A stretch of 64,000 bases of DNA from Acidimicrobiia bacterium (GCA_013812505.1 JACCTH010000055.1:1-64000); one strand, 5' to 3'. Numbered from the stretch's first letter, positions 1 to 14,307 are shown. The notes: generated by a model from the letters alone, not told the origin. Translations and numbers: made by a program.

Positions 1-3896
<3,896 letters not shown>

Positions 3897-3942
3897 AGTC
3901 GCCTCCTCGTCCTTTTGGAAGCGACCAGTTGGGAGGACTTGT

Positions 3943-3980
3943 GTTTCGAGCGTGTTGCTCAGTTGTTACATCTTGAGTTC
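3943..3980 (-). promoter_or_regulatory. GlnR box upstream of amtB-glnK-glnD
   Basis: Read on the minus strand, four 5-mers occur with an exact 11-nt period: GAACT, GTAAC, GCAAC, GAAAC, each separated by six bases. The Streptomyces GlnR consensus is gTnAc-n6-GaAAc repeated with the same spacing. The site lies 47-84 bp upstream of the amtB start, and a GlnR-like regulator is encoded at 62831-63442. Match and spacing are read directly; binding is inferred. Confidence 0.75.
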
Positions 3981-4111
3981 TGAAGCGTTAGGCACCAGGC
4001 CTCCGCACGTCGAGACTCGATCATCAACTAAGGGAAGATGAATGTTCACGTAGCGGGACGTCGAAAAGGAGCTCCTCTCCAACTCAAGCAGTCCCCTAGA
4101 AACTCTGCACC

Positions 4112-4218
4112 AAATTTGTCGTCACACGAACGGTGTTGAAGAAATTCGTCCTGTGGCAAACGAGTACCGATCGCCACAGGACAAATTTGCTGGAGAGCGT
4201 TCGCCACGCGACAAATTA
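4112..4218. repeat. Mirrored array of four 20-bp motifs, 30-bp period
   Basis: Four copies of a motif close to AAATTTGTCCTGTGGCGAAC: plus strand at 4112-4131 and 4142-4161, minus strand at 4169-4188 and 4199-4218. Start-to-start spacing is exactly 30 bp in each arm and the whole array is symmetric about 4165. The inner pair forms a 16-bp stem with one mismatch. It sits between the GNAT stop codon (copy 4 overlaps it) and the amtB promoter. It could be a multi-site operator, a terminator or a mobile-element remnant; sequence alone does not decide. The stretch 3981-4111 between it and the GlnR box shows nothing recognisable. Confidence 0.8.
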
Positions 4219-4773
4219 CGTGACAACGCCAGCCCGACCAACCCTTCCTTCGCTGAATCGGTTTGAGTTGTGGGGAAGCGATTCCGCCACCGAAGAGACG
4301 TCAAGGTAGGCGGTCAGCAGACCATCCTCGATCTCGCCGGTGACACCGAATCGGGCCAGCAACGCCCTGATGCCCGTGTTTTCGGGAAGTGCCACAAACA
4401 TAAATCGTCGGATCCCGACCTTCTCGGCTCCGACGGCGAGTACTTCCAGCAAGAGCTTCCCAATCCCCCTTCTCTGCCATTCGTCGACCACCGTCAGCGC
4501 CACCTCGGCGTCATCGCCGGCCCCGCGGATGAAGCGACCGACCGCGACCGGCTCATCGTCGCTGAGAACTCCCCAGGCCTGGTGGTCGCGCCCGTCGATC
4601 TCGATGAGATAGGCGAGTTGCTGCCGGCTCAAATGATCGACGCCGGATAGAAAACGCAGCCGACGGGAACGTTCCGAGAGCCGCTCCATGCCTGCGACCA
4701 GGAGCGGCTTGTCCTCGGGTCGGATGGGACGCACGACGATTTGAGCGCCATCGGGGAGCGTGGTTTCAAACAT
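4216..4773 (-). CDS. GNAT-family N-acetyltransferase
   Basis: Cytoplasmic GCN5-related acetyltransferase of about 185 residues, substrate unknown. The N-terminal strand (LPDGAQIVVRPIRPEDKPLL) is typical of GNATs fused to or related to acyl-CoA synthetase acetyltransferase modules. Motif A, the acetyl-CoA pyrophosphate loop, is VVDEWQRRGIGKLLLEVL at about residues 95-112. ATG 4773 gives a conventional N-terminus; ATG 4791, six codons upstream, is the alternative and would put a perfect 20-bp palindrome inside the gene. No clear Shine-Dalgarno sequence precedes either start, so the mRNA may be leaderless. It is transcribed divergently from the methyltransferase. Confidence 0.85.
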   Translation of the reverse strand: MFETTLPDGAQIVVRPIRPEDKPLLVAGMERLSERSRRLRFLSGVDHLSRQQLAYLIEIDGRDHQAWGVLSDDEPVAVGRFIRGAGDDAEVALTVVDEWQRRGIGKLLLEVLAVGAEKVGIRRFMFVALPENTGIRALLARFGVTGEIEDGLLTAYLDVSSVAESLPHNSNRFSEGRVGRAGVVT

Positions 4774-4791
4774 GCTTGCAATTGCAAGCAT
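4772..4791. promoter_or_regulatory. Perfect 20-bp palindrome, candidate operator
   Basis: ATGCTTGCAATTGCAAGCAT is identical to its own reverse complement. It covers the start region of the GNAT gene and lies 37 bp before the methyltransferase start, in the middle of a divergent promoter region. A perfect 20-bp palindrome at this position suggests a dimeric repressor site controlling one or both genes; the regulator is unknown. Confidence 0.6.
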
Positions 4792-4828
4792 ACCGCATGC
4801 AGAGCTCTAACTTCGTTACCGTCCCGCC

Positions 4829-5749
4829 ATGCCTCGGCGTCCAACCGCAACCCTGTCCTTCGGTTCGGGCAAGCGAGAAAGTCACGATTCTTCTCGCTTT
4901 TATCGCCGATTCCCCGAGCCCGTCGTTTCCACCGACGATGCGATCGCTCCTCCCGCGGTCATCGATCGGCTTTTCGTCGGCGACGCCAGGGCCATGAGAA
5001 CAGACCAGGTGGCGGACAACTCGGTGGCGTTGCTGATTACCTCACCCCCCTACTTCACCGGCAAGGAATATGAGAACGACGTCGCGGAGGGTGACGTTCC
5101 GGCGGCTTACTTCGAGTATCTGGCCGGCATCGCCCAAGTTCTTTCAGTTTGCGCAAGAAAATTGGAACCAGGCGGACGGATGGCGATCAACGTCGCCAAC
5201 CTCGGCCGCCGTCCCTATAGATCCCTCTCGGCAGACATCCTCTCGATTCTCCAGGACGACCTCGGATTGCTCATACGGGGCGAGATCATCTGGCGCAAGG
5301 CTCATGGGGCCGGAGGATCCTGCGCGTGGGGCAGCTTTCGCAGCCCGGCCAATCCGGTGCTGCGCGACCTGACCGAGCGAGTGATCATCGCCTCCAAGGG
5401 TCGCTTCGACCGCGCCCTCAACCGCAGACAGCGTGCAGACCGCAACCTTCCCCACCAACCGACGATCTCGGCGACCGATTTCATGGAGTCGACTCTGGAT
5501 CTCTGGGACATCCCGGCAGAAAGCGCGGTCCGGATTGGGCATCCCGCTCCATTCCCTGTGGAGCTACCCCGTCGCCTGATCGAGCTCTACACCTATCAGG
5601 GCGATCTCGTCCTCGATCCCTACATCGGCTCCGGCACAACGGCAGTGGCGGCCGCCATGAGCGACCGCCACTACATCGGATTCGACACCGAGCCCGAATA
5701 CATAGTGCTTGCACAACGCCGGCTGGAGAACGTCAGCAGGGACAGCTAG
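4829..5749 (+). CDS. Solitary site-specific DNA methyltransferase (beta class, probably N4-cytosine)
   Basis: AdoMet-dependent DNA amino-methyltransferase, 306 residues. The catalytic motif IV, TSPPY (about residues 70-74), precedes the AdoMet-binding motif I, DPYIGSGTT (about 267-275), which is the beta-class order. SPPY is typical of N4-cytosine enzymes but also occurs in some N6-adenine ones. The segment between them contains IWRKAHGAGGSCAWG and probably the target-recognition region. No restriction endonuclease is adjacent, so this looks like an orphan or regulatory methylase. The N-terminal ~40 residues are low-complexity and the true start may be further in. Confidence 0.88.
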   Translation: MPRRPTATLSFGSGKRESHDSSRFYRRFPEPVVSTDDAIAPPAVIDRLFVGDARAMRTDQVADNSVALLITSPPYFTGKEYENDVAEGDVPAAYFEYLAGIAQVLSVCARKLEPGGRMAINVANLGRRPYRSLSADILSILQDDLGLLIRGEIIWRKAHGAGGSCAWGSFRSPANPVLRDLTERVIIASKGRFDRALNRRQRADRNLPHQPTISATDFMESTLDLWDIPAESAVRIGHPAPFPVELPRRLIELYTYQGDLVLDPYIGSGTTAVAAAMSDRHYIGFDTEPEYIVLAQRRLENVSRDS

Positions 5750-5800
5750 ATCGCCGTCAGGCCTCGCGGCAAGTCGATACTCTCGCCTGAAAGGAGATTG

Positions 5801-6088
5801 ATGGCCCACCTGTTTGTACGGCACCCCGTCAAGGACTACGAAATGTGGCGGCAGGTCTACGACGAAGCTGATGCGCTGCAGGAGGAGTTCGGAGTCAGAT
5901 CGCACACCGTCTTTCAGTCAGCCGATGACCCCAACGACATCACAGTCATGCACGTATTCGACAACATTGGCGCAGCCAAAGCAATGGCAGAGGCACCGCA
6001 GCTTCGCGAGGCTATGGATCAAGCCGGGTCGCGGCTCCTCCGACCATTTGGTTCGTCAACAAGAAGTAAATCCCACGAGCCGGGCTAG
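5801..6088 (+). CDS. Small antibiotic-biosynthesis-monooxygenase-like (dimeric alpha/beta barrel) protein
   Basis: A 95-residue soluble protein that resembles the ABM/cyclase ferredoxin-like fold: an N-terminal beta strand (AHLFVRHPVKDYEMWRQVYD), a helix, then VMHVFDNIGAAKAMAEAP, typical of these dimeric barrels. No catalytic residue can be assigned. ATG 5801 follows AAGGAG at 5791-5796; the in-frame TTG at 5798 is too close to that site. The last four bases overlap the lon stop codon in convergent orientation. The function remains unassigned. Confidence 0.72.
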   Translation: MAHLFVRHPVKDYEMWRQVYDEADALQEEFGVRSHTVFQSADDPNDITVMHVFDNIGAAKAMAEAPQLREAMDQAGSRLLRPFGSSTRSKSHEPG

Positions 6089-8400
6089 GTCGATTCGAGC
6101 GCCAGCTCCAACACCTGATCGATCGACTCCACCGGATGGAAGGTGATCGTTTCCCGGACTGACTCGGGGATGTCGTCGAGATCGATCTCGTTCCTTTGCG
6201 GGAAGACAACTTGGGTTAGACCGGCTCGGTGGGCAGCGAGCACCTTCTGCTTGAGGCCACCGATTGGGAGCACCTTGCCTTGCAAAGTGACCTCACCGGT
6301 CATGCCCACGTCGGAACGCACTTTGCGTCCGGTCAGGAGCGAAGTCATCGCGGTGACCATCGTCACCCCCGCTGAGGGGCCATCCTTGGGGATCGCTCCC
6401 GCCGGGACATGAACGTGAAAGCGGCGTTTGAGAGCGTTCTCATCGATGCCAAGCTCGCTGGCATGCGCCTCGACGTAGGAAAGCGCGATCATCGCCGACT
6501 CCTTCATCACGTCACCCAGTTGACCCGTGAGGGTCAAACCCTGTTCGCCCGGCGTGGCCGACGCCTCGATAAATAGCACGTCGCCGCCGGAGCCTGTGAC
6601 GGCGAGACCGGTAGCAACTCCAGGGACATCAGTGCGGTCTTTGGCTTCGTCGTGCCAGACCTTGGGCTTGCCGAGAAACTCGGACACCTGCTCAGGCCCA
6701 ACCTCGATATGGACGTCTTCACCCCGAGCAACCTTGGTTGCCGCCTTGCGCGACAGCTTTCCCAGCTCCCGCTCGAGTGATCGCACACCCGCCTCACGGG
6801 TGTACCGATCGACCACTGCTCGCAAAGCCGGCTCGGTGACCGTGATCTCCTCCGGCTCGAGACCGGCCAGCCGGATCTGGCGCGGAAGCAGATGATCGCG
6901 AGCGATGGCAACTTTCTCTTCGTCGGTGTAACCGTCGAGGCGAATGACTTCGGTGCGGTCGAGCAACGGCGCTGGGATCGTCTCGACGACGTTGGCGGTA
7001 GCGATGAAGAGCACATCAGAAAGGTCGAGATCGACCTCGAGATAGTGATCGCGGAAAGTGTGGTTCTGCGCCGGGTCGAGCACTTCTAGCAGCGCCGATG
7101 ATGGATCCCCACGCCAGTCGTTGCCGACCTTGTCCATCTCGTCGAGCAAGAAGACCGGGTTCATAGTTTGCGCTTCGGTCAACGCCCGGGCGATACGTCC
7201 CGGCCTCGCGCCGACGTAGGTGCGACGATGCCCTCTCACCTCCGCCTCATCACGGATACCGCCCAGGGCAACACGAACGAACTTCCGTCCCAAGGCGCGA
7301 GCAACCGACTCACCCAACGAAGTCTTCCCCACTCCGGGCGGGCCCACCAAGAGCAGGATCGCGCCCGACTGCCGGGTGTTCTCCTCGTTGAGCCCTCGCT
7401 CCTGGCGGAGCTTGCGGACCGCCAGATGCTCGACGATCCGTTCCTTGACGTCGTGGAGACCGGTGTGATCGGCGTCGAGCACAGCCCAAGCCTCGTTGAG
7501 GTCTAGCCGATCGTCGGAAGTCATTCCCCACGGAAGGTCGAACATGGTGTCGAGCCACGTGCGAATCCAGGAGTGCTCAGGCGACTGCTCTGACATCCGC
7601 TCCAGGCGATCGATCTCGCGAGTGACGGCTTCCTTAACCTTTTCGGGGAACGCGGTTTCCTCGAGGCGGGCCCGGTAGCTGTCGGCGGCTCCCGCCTCTT
7701 CCCCGAGCTCCTTCTTGATCGCTTCCATCTGTTGACGAAGCAGGTAGTCGCGCTGGCTCTTGTCGATTCGCTCGGCGGCGTCGTCCCGAACCCGGCGTCT
7801 GAGCTCCAGATCGGCGAGAACTTCGCGCATCCAGACCAAAAGCTTGCCTAGGCGCTCGCGCACGTCGAGGGTTTCGAGGATCTCCACCTTTTGCTCGAGG
7901 GAGAGATCGGGCGAGTAAACGGCAAGATCGGCCAGCTGGCTGGCGTTCTCGATTCCCAGTATCCGATCGGCGATCGCACCGACTCCACGATGGTCGAGAA
8001 CCTCGGTGACCACGGCTCGGTACTCCGAAACCAGGTCGTCAAGGGCTTCGTCGTGGACATCGACCTCGGGATATGGCTCGATCTCGACCCAGAGGGCGCC
8101 GGCGTTGTCGGTGGAGCCGCTTCCCACCCGGGCCCGGGCGATTCCGGAGACCACCACGTTGCCTTCGTCGTCGGTCTGTTGGACCTCGGCCACGGTGCCG
8201 ACGGAGGCGTACCGTCCTCCGACCCGCGGAACGAGGATGAGCCGGTCGTCGGCTCGGGCAGATGCCGCCAGGGCAGTCTTGCCTTCGGCAGTTTCGATCC
8301 GCAGGGTCACGACCATGTGTGGAAAGACCACCCCATTGCGGAGTGGCAGGACCGGGAGACTCTGGGTTTCAAGGTCTTGGTTCACAAAACTCCTCTTCAT
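6085..8400 (-). CDS. lon: Lon, ATP-dependent protease La
   Basis: Cytoplasmic AAA+ serine protease that degrades misfolded and regulatory proteins. The N-terminal LON substrate domain starts at LPVLPLRNGVVFPHMVV. The ATPase core has Walker A GPPGVGKTSLGES and Walker B VFLLDEMDKV. The C-terminal protease domain carries the catalytic Ser in KDGPSAGVTM and the Lys-bearing segment GGLKQKVLAAHRAG. Length is about 771 residues, normal for LonA. ATG 8400 (MKRSFVNQ) is preferred to 8427, because a GCCGT-AAAA-ACGGC hairpin lies directly upstream of it. It is divergent from the DnaK operon, consistent with a shared heat-shock control region. Confidence 0.97.
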   Translation of the reverse strand: MKRSFVNQDLETQSLPVLPLRNGVVFPHMVVTLRIETAEGKTALAASARADDRLILVPRVGGRYASVGTVAEVQQTDDEGNVVVSGIARARVGSGSTDNAGALWVEIEPYPEVDVHDEALDDLVSEYRAVVTEVLDHRGVGAIADRILGIENASQLADLAVYSPDLSLEQKVEILETLDVRERLGKLLVWMREVLADLELRRRVRDDAAERIDKSQRDYLLRQQMEAIKKELGEEAGAADSYRARLEETAFPEKVKEAVTREIDRLERMSEQSPEHSWIRTWLDTMFDLPWGMTSDDRLDLNEAWAVLDADHTGLHDVKERIVEHLAVRKLRQERGLNEENTRQSGAILLLVGPPGVGKTSLGESVARALGRKFVRVALGGIRDEAEVRGHRRTYVGARPGRIARALTEAQTMNPVFLLDEMDKVGNDWRGDPSSALLEVLDPAQNHTFRDHYLEVDLDLSDVLFIATANVVETIPAPLLDRTEVIRLDGYTDEEKVAIARDHLLPRQIRLAGLEPEEITVTEPALRAVVDRYTREAGVRSLERELGKLSRKAATKVARGEDVHIEVGPEQVSEFLGKPKVWHDEAKDRTDVPGVATGLAVTGSGGDVLFIEASATPGEQGLTLTGQLGDVMKESAMIALSYVEAHASELGIDENALKRRFHVHVPAGAIPKDGPSAGVTMVTAMTSLLTGRKVRSDVGMTGEVTLQGKVLPIGGLKQKVLAAHRAGLTQVVFPQRNEIDLDDIPESVRETITFHPVESIDQVLELALEST

Positions 8401-8517
8401 CTGCCGTAAAAACGGCTTTAGAGCCATAGATTATTCCAGAAGTCGGGAATATGACAATATGGCACTCAGGTTATGCTTGCCACTAACGCTTAGAAAGCTA
8501 GAAACAGGAGTAAACAA
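8401..8517. promoter_or_regulatory. lon/dnaK divergent control region
   Basis: Contains a small hairpin (GCCGT at 8403-8407, ACGGC at 8412-8416) just before lon, an AT-rich centre (8430-8480), and AGGAG at 8506-8510 seven bases before the dnaK ATG. TGGCA and TGCCA half-sites flank 13 bases at about 8459-8481. Neither a CIRCE element nor the Streptomyces-type HAIR (CTTGAGT-N7-ACTCAAG) could be found, although HspR is encoded at the end of the operon. Confidence 0.5.
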
Positions 8518-10342
<1,825 letters not shown>

Positions 10343-10350
<8 letters not shown>

Positions 10351-10882
10351 CGACCTCCCTGAGGTTGATGCCAGCTGGGTTGAGACGGACGAGCTGGTCA
10401 ATGAAGTTGAGGCAGAGCCAGTTGAAGTAGACGAACTAACCGCCGCCCGCGTCGAGGCCGAGTCACACCTGAACGACCTGCGCCGGGTGGCCGCCGACTT
10501 CGACAACTACCGCAAGCGCACCCAGCGCGAACTCACAAGCATCATCGAGCGGTCCTCCGAGCGCGTTGTCGGTTCCTTGCTGCCGGTGCTCGACAGCCTC
10601 GATTCAGCATTGGCGATTGAGACCTCCACCGAAGCCGAAGAGAAGCTCAAAGCCGGAGTGCGCGGAACTCGCGATCAGCTCCTCGATTTGCTCGAACGTG
10701 AAGGGCTTGAGCCGATCGAGGCGATCGACGAAACCTTCAACCCGGTCCTGCACGAGGCCGTCGCGAACAACCAGGAGGGCGAGGGGCCACTGGTGGTCTT
10801 GACCCAGTACCGGAAAGGCTATTTGCTAAAAGGCAAAGTGCTGCGAGCAAGCTTGGTGGGCGTCGGCCATCGAGAGGCCTAG
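10343..10882 (+). CDS. grpE: GrpE, nucleotide exchange factor for DnaK
   Basis: 179-residue dimeric exchange factor that releases ADP from DnaK. An acidic, disordered N-terminus ([12 protein letters not shown]) leads into a long coiled coil with the family segment [16 protein letters not shown] (about residues 48-63). The C-terminal beta domain ends in the GrpE signature FNPVLHEAV...[21 protein letters not shown]. It overlaps the end of dnaK by 8 bp and is followed three bases later by dnaJ, so the three are translationally coupled. Confidence 0.96.
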
Positions 10883-10885
10883 ACC

Positions 10886-12013
10886 TTGAACCGCGACTGG
10901 GTTGAAAAGGACTTCTATCAGGTACTCGGGGTCGCCAAAACGGCCGCTCCCGAGGGGATCAAGCGCGCTTATCGCAAGCTCGCCCGGAAGTTCCACCCCG
11001 ATGCCAATCCCGGCGACACCGCAGCCGAGGAGAAGTTCAAGCAAATCTCAGAGGCCTATGCGATCCTCTCCGACACCGAGCAACGCAAGGAGTACGACGA
11101 GCTCCGGCGCTTGGTCGAATCCGGTGCGTATCGCAACTTCGGCGGTCAGCGGTCGGGCAGCCCGTTCGGCGCTGGCGGGCAAAGAATTCGTGTCGAGGAT
11201 CTGAGTGATCTTTTTGGTGGCGGACTTGGCGACCTTTTCGGAGGAAGGAACTCGCGTGGACGACAGGGACCGCGGCAGGGCGCCGACACCACCACCGATC
11301 TCACCATCTCATTCGACGACGCGGTTGCCGGTTTGGTGACTGAGATCGCGATCCGCGGCGAAGCGCCCTGCAGTCGCTGTGGAGGATCGGGGTCCGAGCC
11401 GGGAACGGTCATCGACGTCTGCCCGACTTGCGGAGGCGACGGCGTCGTCGCCTCCAATCAAGGTTTCTTCTCCTTTAGTCAGCCCTGCGCGCAATGCGGT
11501 GGGAGTGGCCGTCTGATCTCGACGCCTTGCTCTCAATGCAAGGGACGCGGCACTGACGTCCGGACCCGCAACATCAAGGTAAGGATTCCCGCCGGAATCA
11601 AAGACGGAGCGACGGTTCGTCTCGCTGGCAAAGGAGCGCCTGGCCAGGGCGGGGGACCTCCGGGTGACCTGATCGTGAAGGTCCACGTCGGCAGCCATCA
11701 GCTCTTCAAACGGCGGGGCGATGATCTTCACCTGACGGTGCCAGTCAGTTACACCGAAGCTGCTCTAGGCACCTCGATCGAAGTCCCAACACTTGACGGC
11801 AAGGTGACGATCAAAGTGCCTGCCGGCACGGCCAGTGGCAGAACGCTCCGCGTGAAAGGCCGGGGAATCAATGCGGGAAAGGGGCCAACCGGTGACCTCT
11901 ATGTGAAGATCGAAGTGGTGGTACCGGCCAAGATTTCCAAAGAGGAGAAGCGGCTGCTCGAGGAGCTCGGCGCGCTCGATCGCGATGACCTCCGTGCCCA
12001 TCTGAGGGCATGA
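10886..12013 (+). CDS. dnaJ: DnaJ, Hsp40 co-chaperone
   Basis: J-domain protein that stimulates DnaK ATPase activity and delivers substrates. The J domain covers about residues 8-75 with the HPD tripeptide in [11 protein letters not shown] Gly/Phe-rich region ([12 protein letters not shown]) follows. Four zinc-binding CxxCxGxG-type repeats ([36 protein letters not shown]) make it a type I DnaJ. C-terminal peptide-binding beta domains complete 375 residues. The start is TTG 10886, three bases after the grpE stop and the only start that keeps the full J domain. Its ATGA overlaps hspR. Confidence 0.97.
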   Translation: MNRDWVEKDFYQVLGVAKTAAPEGIKRAYRKLARKFHPDANPGDTAAEEKFKQISEAYAILSDTEQRKEYDELRRLVESGAYRNFGGQRSGSPFGAGGQRIRVEDLSDLFGGGLGDLFGGRNSRGRQGPRQGADTTTDLTISFDDAVAGLVTEIAIRGEAPCSRCGGSGSEPGTVIDVCPTCGGDGVVASNQGFFSFSQPCAQCGGSGRLISTPCSQCKGRGTDVRTRNIKVRIPAGIKDGATVRLAGKGAPGQGGGPPGDLIVKVHVGSHQLFKRRGDDLHLTVPVSYTEAALGTSIEVPTLDGKVTIKVPAGTASGRTLRVKGRGINAGKGPTGDLYVKIEVVVPAKISKEEKRLLEELGALDRDDLRAHLRA

Positions 12014-12420
12014 TGAAAGGCCGCCCGCAAACCGCGGTCTTCGTGATCTCGGTAGCCGCCGAGATGGCCGGCATGCACCCCCAGACGCTTCGAATCTATG
12101 AGCGAAAGGGACTGATCGAGCCGTATAGAACCCCCGGCGGGACTCGTCGCTATTCCTCGTCGGATATCGATCGCCTGACCTTGATCCAGGAGTTGACCAA
12201 CCGCGGGCTCAACCTCGAAGGAGTCCGGCAAGTGCTGGACCTAAAGAACCAGGTGGAATCCCTCCGGGCGGAACTCGACGAGCTGCGAGCCGAAATCGCC
12301 CTGCAGCGAACCGAAACTGCACAACAGATCAGCGATGTGCACAAGTCGTATCGGCGCGAGATTGTGTTGCGGGCAGAGATGGCCCCGCAAAGCAAAGCGG
12401 TCAGGAACCGTCCGACCTAA
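12010..12420 (+). CDS. hspR: HspR, MerR-family heat-shock repressor
   Basis: Autoregulatory repressor of the DnaK operon in actinobacteria; DnaK acts as its corepressor. The 136-residue protein has the HspR/MerR winged-helix segment [17 protein letters not shown] followed by [21 protein letters not shown] and [15 protein letters not shown] (residues about 13-62). A coiled coil follows ([18 protein letters not shown]). The start codon overlaps the dnaJ stop by 4 bp. The usual HAIR operator was not recognised upstream of dnaK, so its site here may be divergent. Confidence 0.93.
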   Translation: MMKGRPQTAVFVISVAAEMAGMHPQTLRIYERKGLIEPYRTPGGTRRYSSSDIDRLTLIQELTNRGLNLEGVRQVLDLKNQVESLRAELDELRAEIALQRTETAQQISDVHKSYRREIVLRAEMAPQSKAVRNRPT

Positions 12421-12438
12421 AGCGGCGTCGAAGGTTCC

Positions 12439-12834
12439 ATGACCAAGAGAATCCTCACCTATGTGACGGTTGTCCTGCTGGCTGCATGCGCAGGCACCGC
12501 AGCCACAACGACCCCCAACCCTGAACTGTCGCCCTTTGTCGAGGAGTCGACCGTTGGACCCGGCGAGAGCTACTCGTACACAATGTTCGTCACCTGCGGC
12601 GAGGCCTTCCAGGCCAACGGCGCTTGGTGGGTCGCCTCGGAGAAGTTCTTCGAGCATCCCAACTACCCAACCGGCTGGCCGGTCGAGGTGTTGAACCAAA
12701 GCGCCGCTGACGGTCCTGATGCTTCGATCGAAGGCGTGCTGAACGTCGTCGACGAAGGCACGGTCGAGTTCAATCTCGCCGACGGGACACCGGTCGCGGT
12801 CTTCACCCCGGGCGATCCGGCCTTCTGCGGCTAA
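12439..12834 (+). CDS. Small secreted lipoprotein, function unknown
   Basis: 131 residues. A type II signal peptide (MTKRILTYVTVVLLAAC) ends in a lipobox with Cys17, so the mature protein should be membrane anchored and surface exposed. After a short Thr-rich linker comes a compact domain with two cysteines (VTCGEAF and PAFCG) that may form a disulfide. No family was recognised. It starts 18 bp after hspR but is probably a separate unit. Its stop is followed seven bases later by a copy of the dispersed palindromic repeat, likely its transcript end. Confidence 0.8.
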   Translation: MTKRILTYVTVVLLAACAGTAATTTPNPELSPFVEESTVGPGESYSYTMFVTCGEAFQANGAWWVASEKFFEHPNYPTGWPVEVLNQSAADGPDASIEGVLNVVDEGTVEFNLADGTPVAVFTPGDPAFCG

Positions 12835-12841
12835 CCACTAA

Positions 12842-12896
12842 CCAAACCTAAGGTTTGCGTTGTGGTATAGCCACCACAATCGCCTTAGGTTTCGGG
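12842..12896 (+). repeat. Dispersed palindromic repeat, copy A
   Basis: A 55-bp intergenic element: left arm CCTAAGGTTTGCG, core GTTGTGGTATAGCCACCAC, right arm AATCGCCTTAGG. It can fold into a long hairpin with an ATA loop. It starts seven bases after the stop codon of the lipoprotein gene. Related copies lie at 19240, 30820, 31841 and 63454. No poly-T tract follows. Confidence 0.9.
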
Positions 12897-12914
12897 AAAG
12901 TACGATCCGGGCCG

Positions 12915-13184
12915 GTGAAATACTCCGGCCCGGTTCGCATTTACGACACAAAGGGGTTTCTTCTCACCGTCGGGACTATTCACGTGTCCGACGACGAGGA
13001 GCAAGCCACCTGGGTCGGCACCCTCTCGGTGATCGACGGGACCGGTGTGGCTGGCAAGGCCCTGGTGGTCGATCTGGTGATGGGGGACCAGAAGGGTCGG
13101 GCCCAGCTGATCCCGGAGAGCGTCAAGGAAGGCATGGCCATGTCGCGGGTCATCGGCTTGTCTCCTGTCGCCATTCGCGAATAG
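12915..13184 (+). CDS. Small hypothetical protein
   Basis: An open frame of 89 residues from GTG 12915, starting VKYSGPVRIYDTKG and rich in beta-strand pattern (FLLTVGTIHVSDDEEQATWVGTLSVIDG). There is no signal peptide or membrane segment and no recognised family. A longer reading back to 12855 would begin inside palindromic repeat copy A and is less likely. The end overlaps the kynureninase 3' end by 35 bp in convergent orientation. The amino-acid make-up looks protein-like, but there is no homology support. Confidence 0.5.
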   Translation: MKYSGPVRIYDTKGFLLTVGTIHVSDDEEQATWVGTLSVIDGTGVAGKALVVDLVMGDQKGRAQLIPESVKEGMAMSRVIGLSPVAIRE

Positions 13185-14307
13185 CCATCGCCGCGTTCCA
13201 CACGTCGATGTAGCGGATGTAAAGCGGGGCGAACCCGAACCGGGCAACGTTTGGTGGCCGGTAGTCGCCAATGATCCCTATTTGATGGAGGTCGCTGATC
13301 AGGTCCACCGCACCTTCGATGCGAAGGCTCACCTGGCTGCCTCGCAATGCGGGTTCGGTTGGAGTCAGCACCTCGCCGAAGTCGGAAACTATCTCGATGA
13401 AGGCTCCGGTCAGCGCCTCGGATTTGGCTCTGACCGCCCTCATATCGACGCCATCAAACGCAGACAGGGCCATTTCCAGCACAGCCATCGAGATGACGTG
13501 GGGAGTACCGGATCGCATTTGGTCAATGCCGGTAGCGGGCTCGTACGCCGGATCGAAGTCGAACGGAACCCGGTGTGAGAACCAGCCATTGATCGGGTTG
13601 GTGAGCTCGAGGTCCAGTCGGACATAGATGAAGGCAGGTGCCCCTGGTCCTCCGTTGAGATACTTGTACCCGCAACCCACCGCCATCTCGACCCCATGAC
13701 GGTCGAGATCGATGGGCATCGCCCCGGCCGAGTGAGACAAATCCCAAACGATCAAAGCCCCTGCTTCATGAGCTCGCGCCGTCAGCGCCGGGAGGTCGTG
13801 CCGCCGTCCGGTTCGAAAATCGACCTGAGTGAGAGAGACCACGCCTGCCTCGATTGACTCCTCCACCTGTTCTGGATCAACGATCCGAAGCCGTCTCCCG
13901 GTCAGCTCCGCCACCGAGCCGAGCACGTAGAGATCGCTGGGAAAGTTGCCCGAGTCGGTGAGGATGTCGCCCTCGACCAACTGGGTTGCCGCGACCACCG
14001 CCTTGTAGAGGTTGATCGACGTGGAGTCGGTACACACCACGGTGCCAGGACCGGCGCCAATGAGCGGGGCGATCAAGTCGCCCACCCGACGCGGCAAGTC
14101 GACCCACCCTGCGTCCCACCAACCGCGAATCAACATTCGCTGCCAGTCATTTGCCAGACCGTTCATCGTTTCCGCGACGGCTCGCACCGGTGGCCCGAGA
14201 GAATTTCCATCGAGATAAATGACGCCGTCGGCGAGGTCGAAGCGGTCGCGAACGAATGCGAGCGGATCGTTTCGATCGAGGTCGCGGCAATCGATCTCAG
14301 TGATCAC
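13150..14307 (-). CDS. kynU: Kynureninase
   Basis: PLP-dependent hydrolase that converts kynurenine to anthranilate plus alanine (or 3-hydroxykynurenine to 3-hydroxyanthranilate) in tryptophan degradation. The 385-residue product has the family N-terminus (VIYLDGNSLGPP), the PLP pocket segment VWDLSHSAGAMPIDL, and the Schiff-base lysine context GCGYKYLNGGPGAPAF at about residue 220. Fold-type I aminotransferase architecture is complete. No tryptophan dioxygenase or formamidase gene is adjacent, so it is a pathway orphan in this window. Confidence 0.93.
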   Translation of the reverse strand: MITEIDCRDLDRNDPLAFVRDRFDLADGVIYLDGNSLGPPVRAVAETMNGLANDWQRMLIRGWWDAGWVDLPRRVGDLIAPLIGAGPGTVVCTDSTSINLYKAVVAATQLVEGDILTDSGNFPSDLYVLGSVAELTGRRLRIVDPEQVEESIEAGVVSLTQVDFRTGRRHDLPALTARAHEAGALIVWDLSHSAGAMPIDLDRHGVEMAVGCGYKYLNGGPGAPAFIYVRLDLELTNPINGWFSHRVPFDFDPAYEPATGIDQMRSGTPHVISMAVLEMALSAFDGVDMRAVRAKSEALTGAFIEIVSDFGEVLTPTEPALRGSQVSLRIEGAVDLISDLHQIGIIGDYRPPNVARFGFAPLYIRYIDVWNAAMAIREWRQETSR

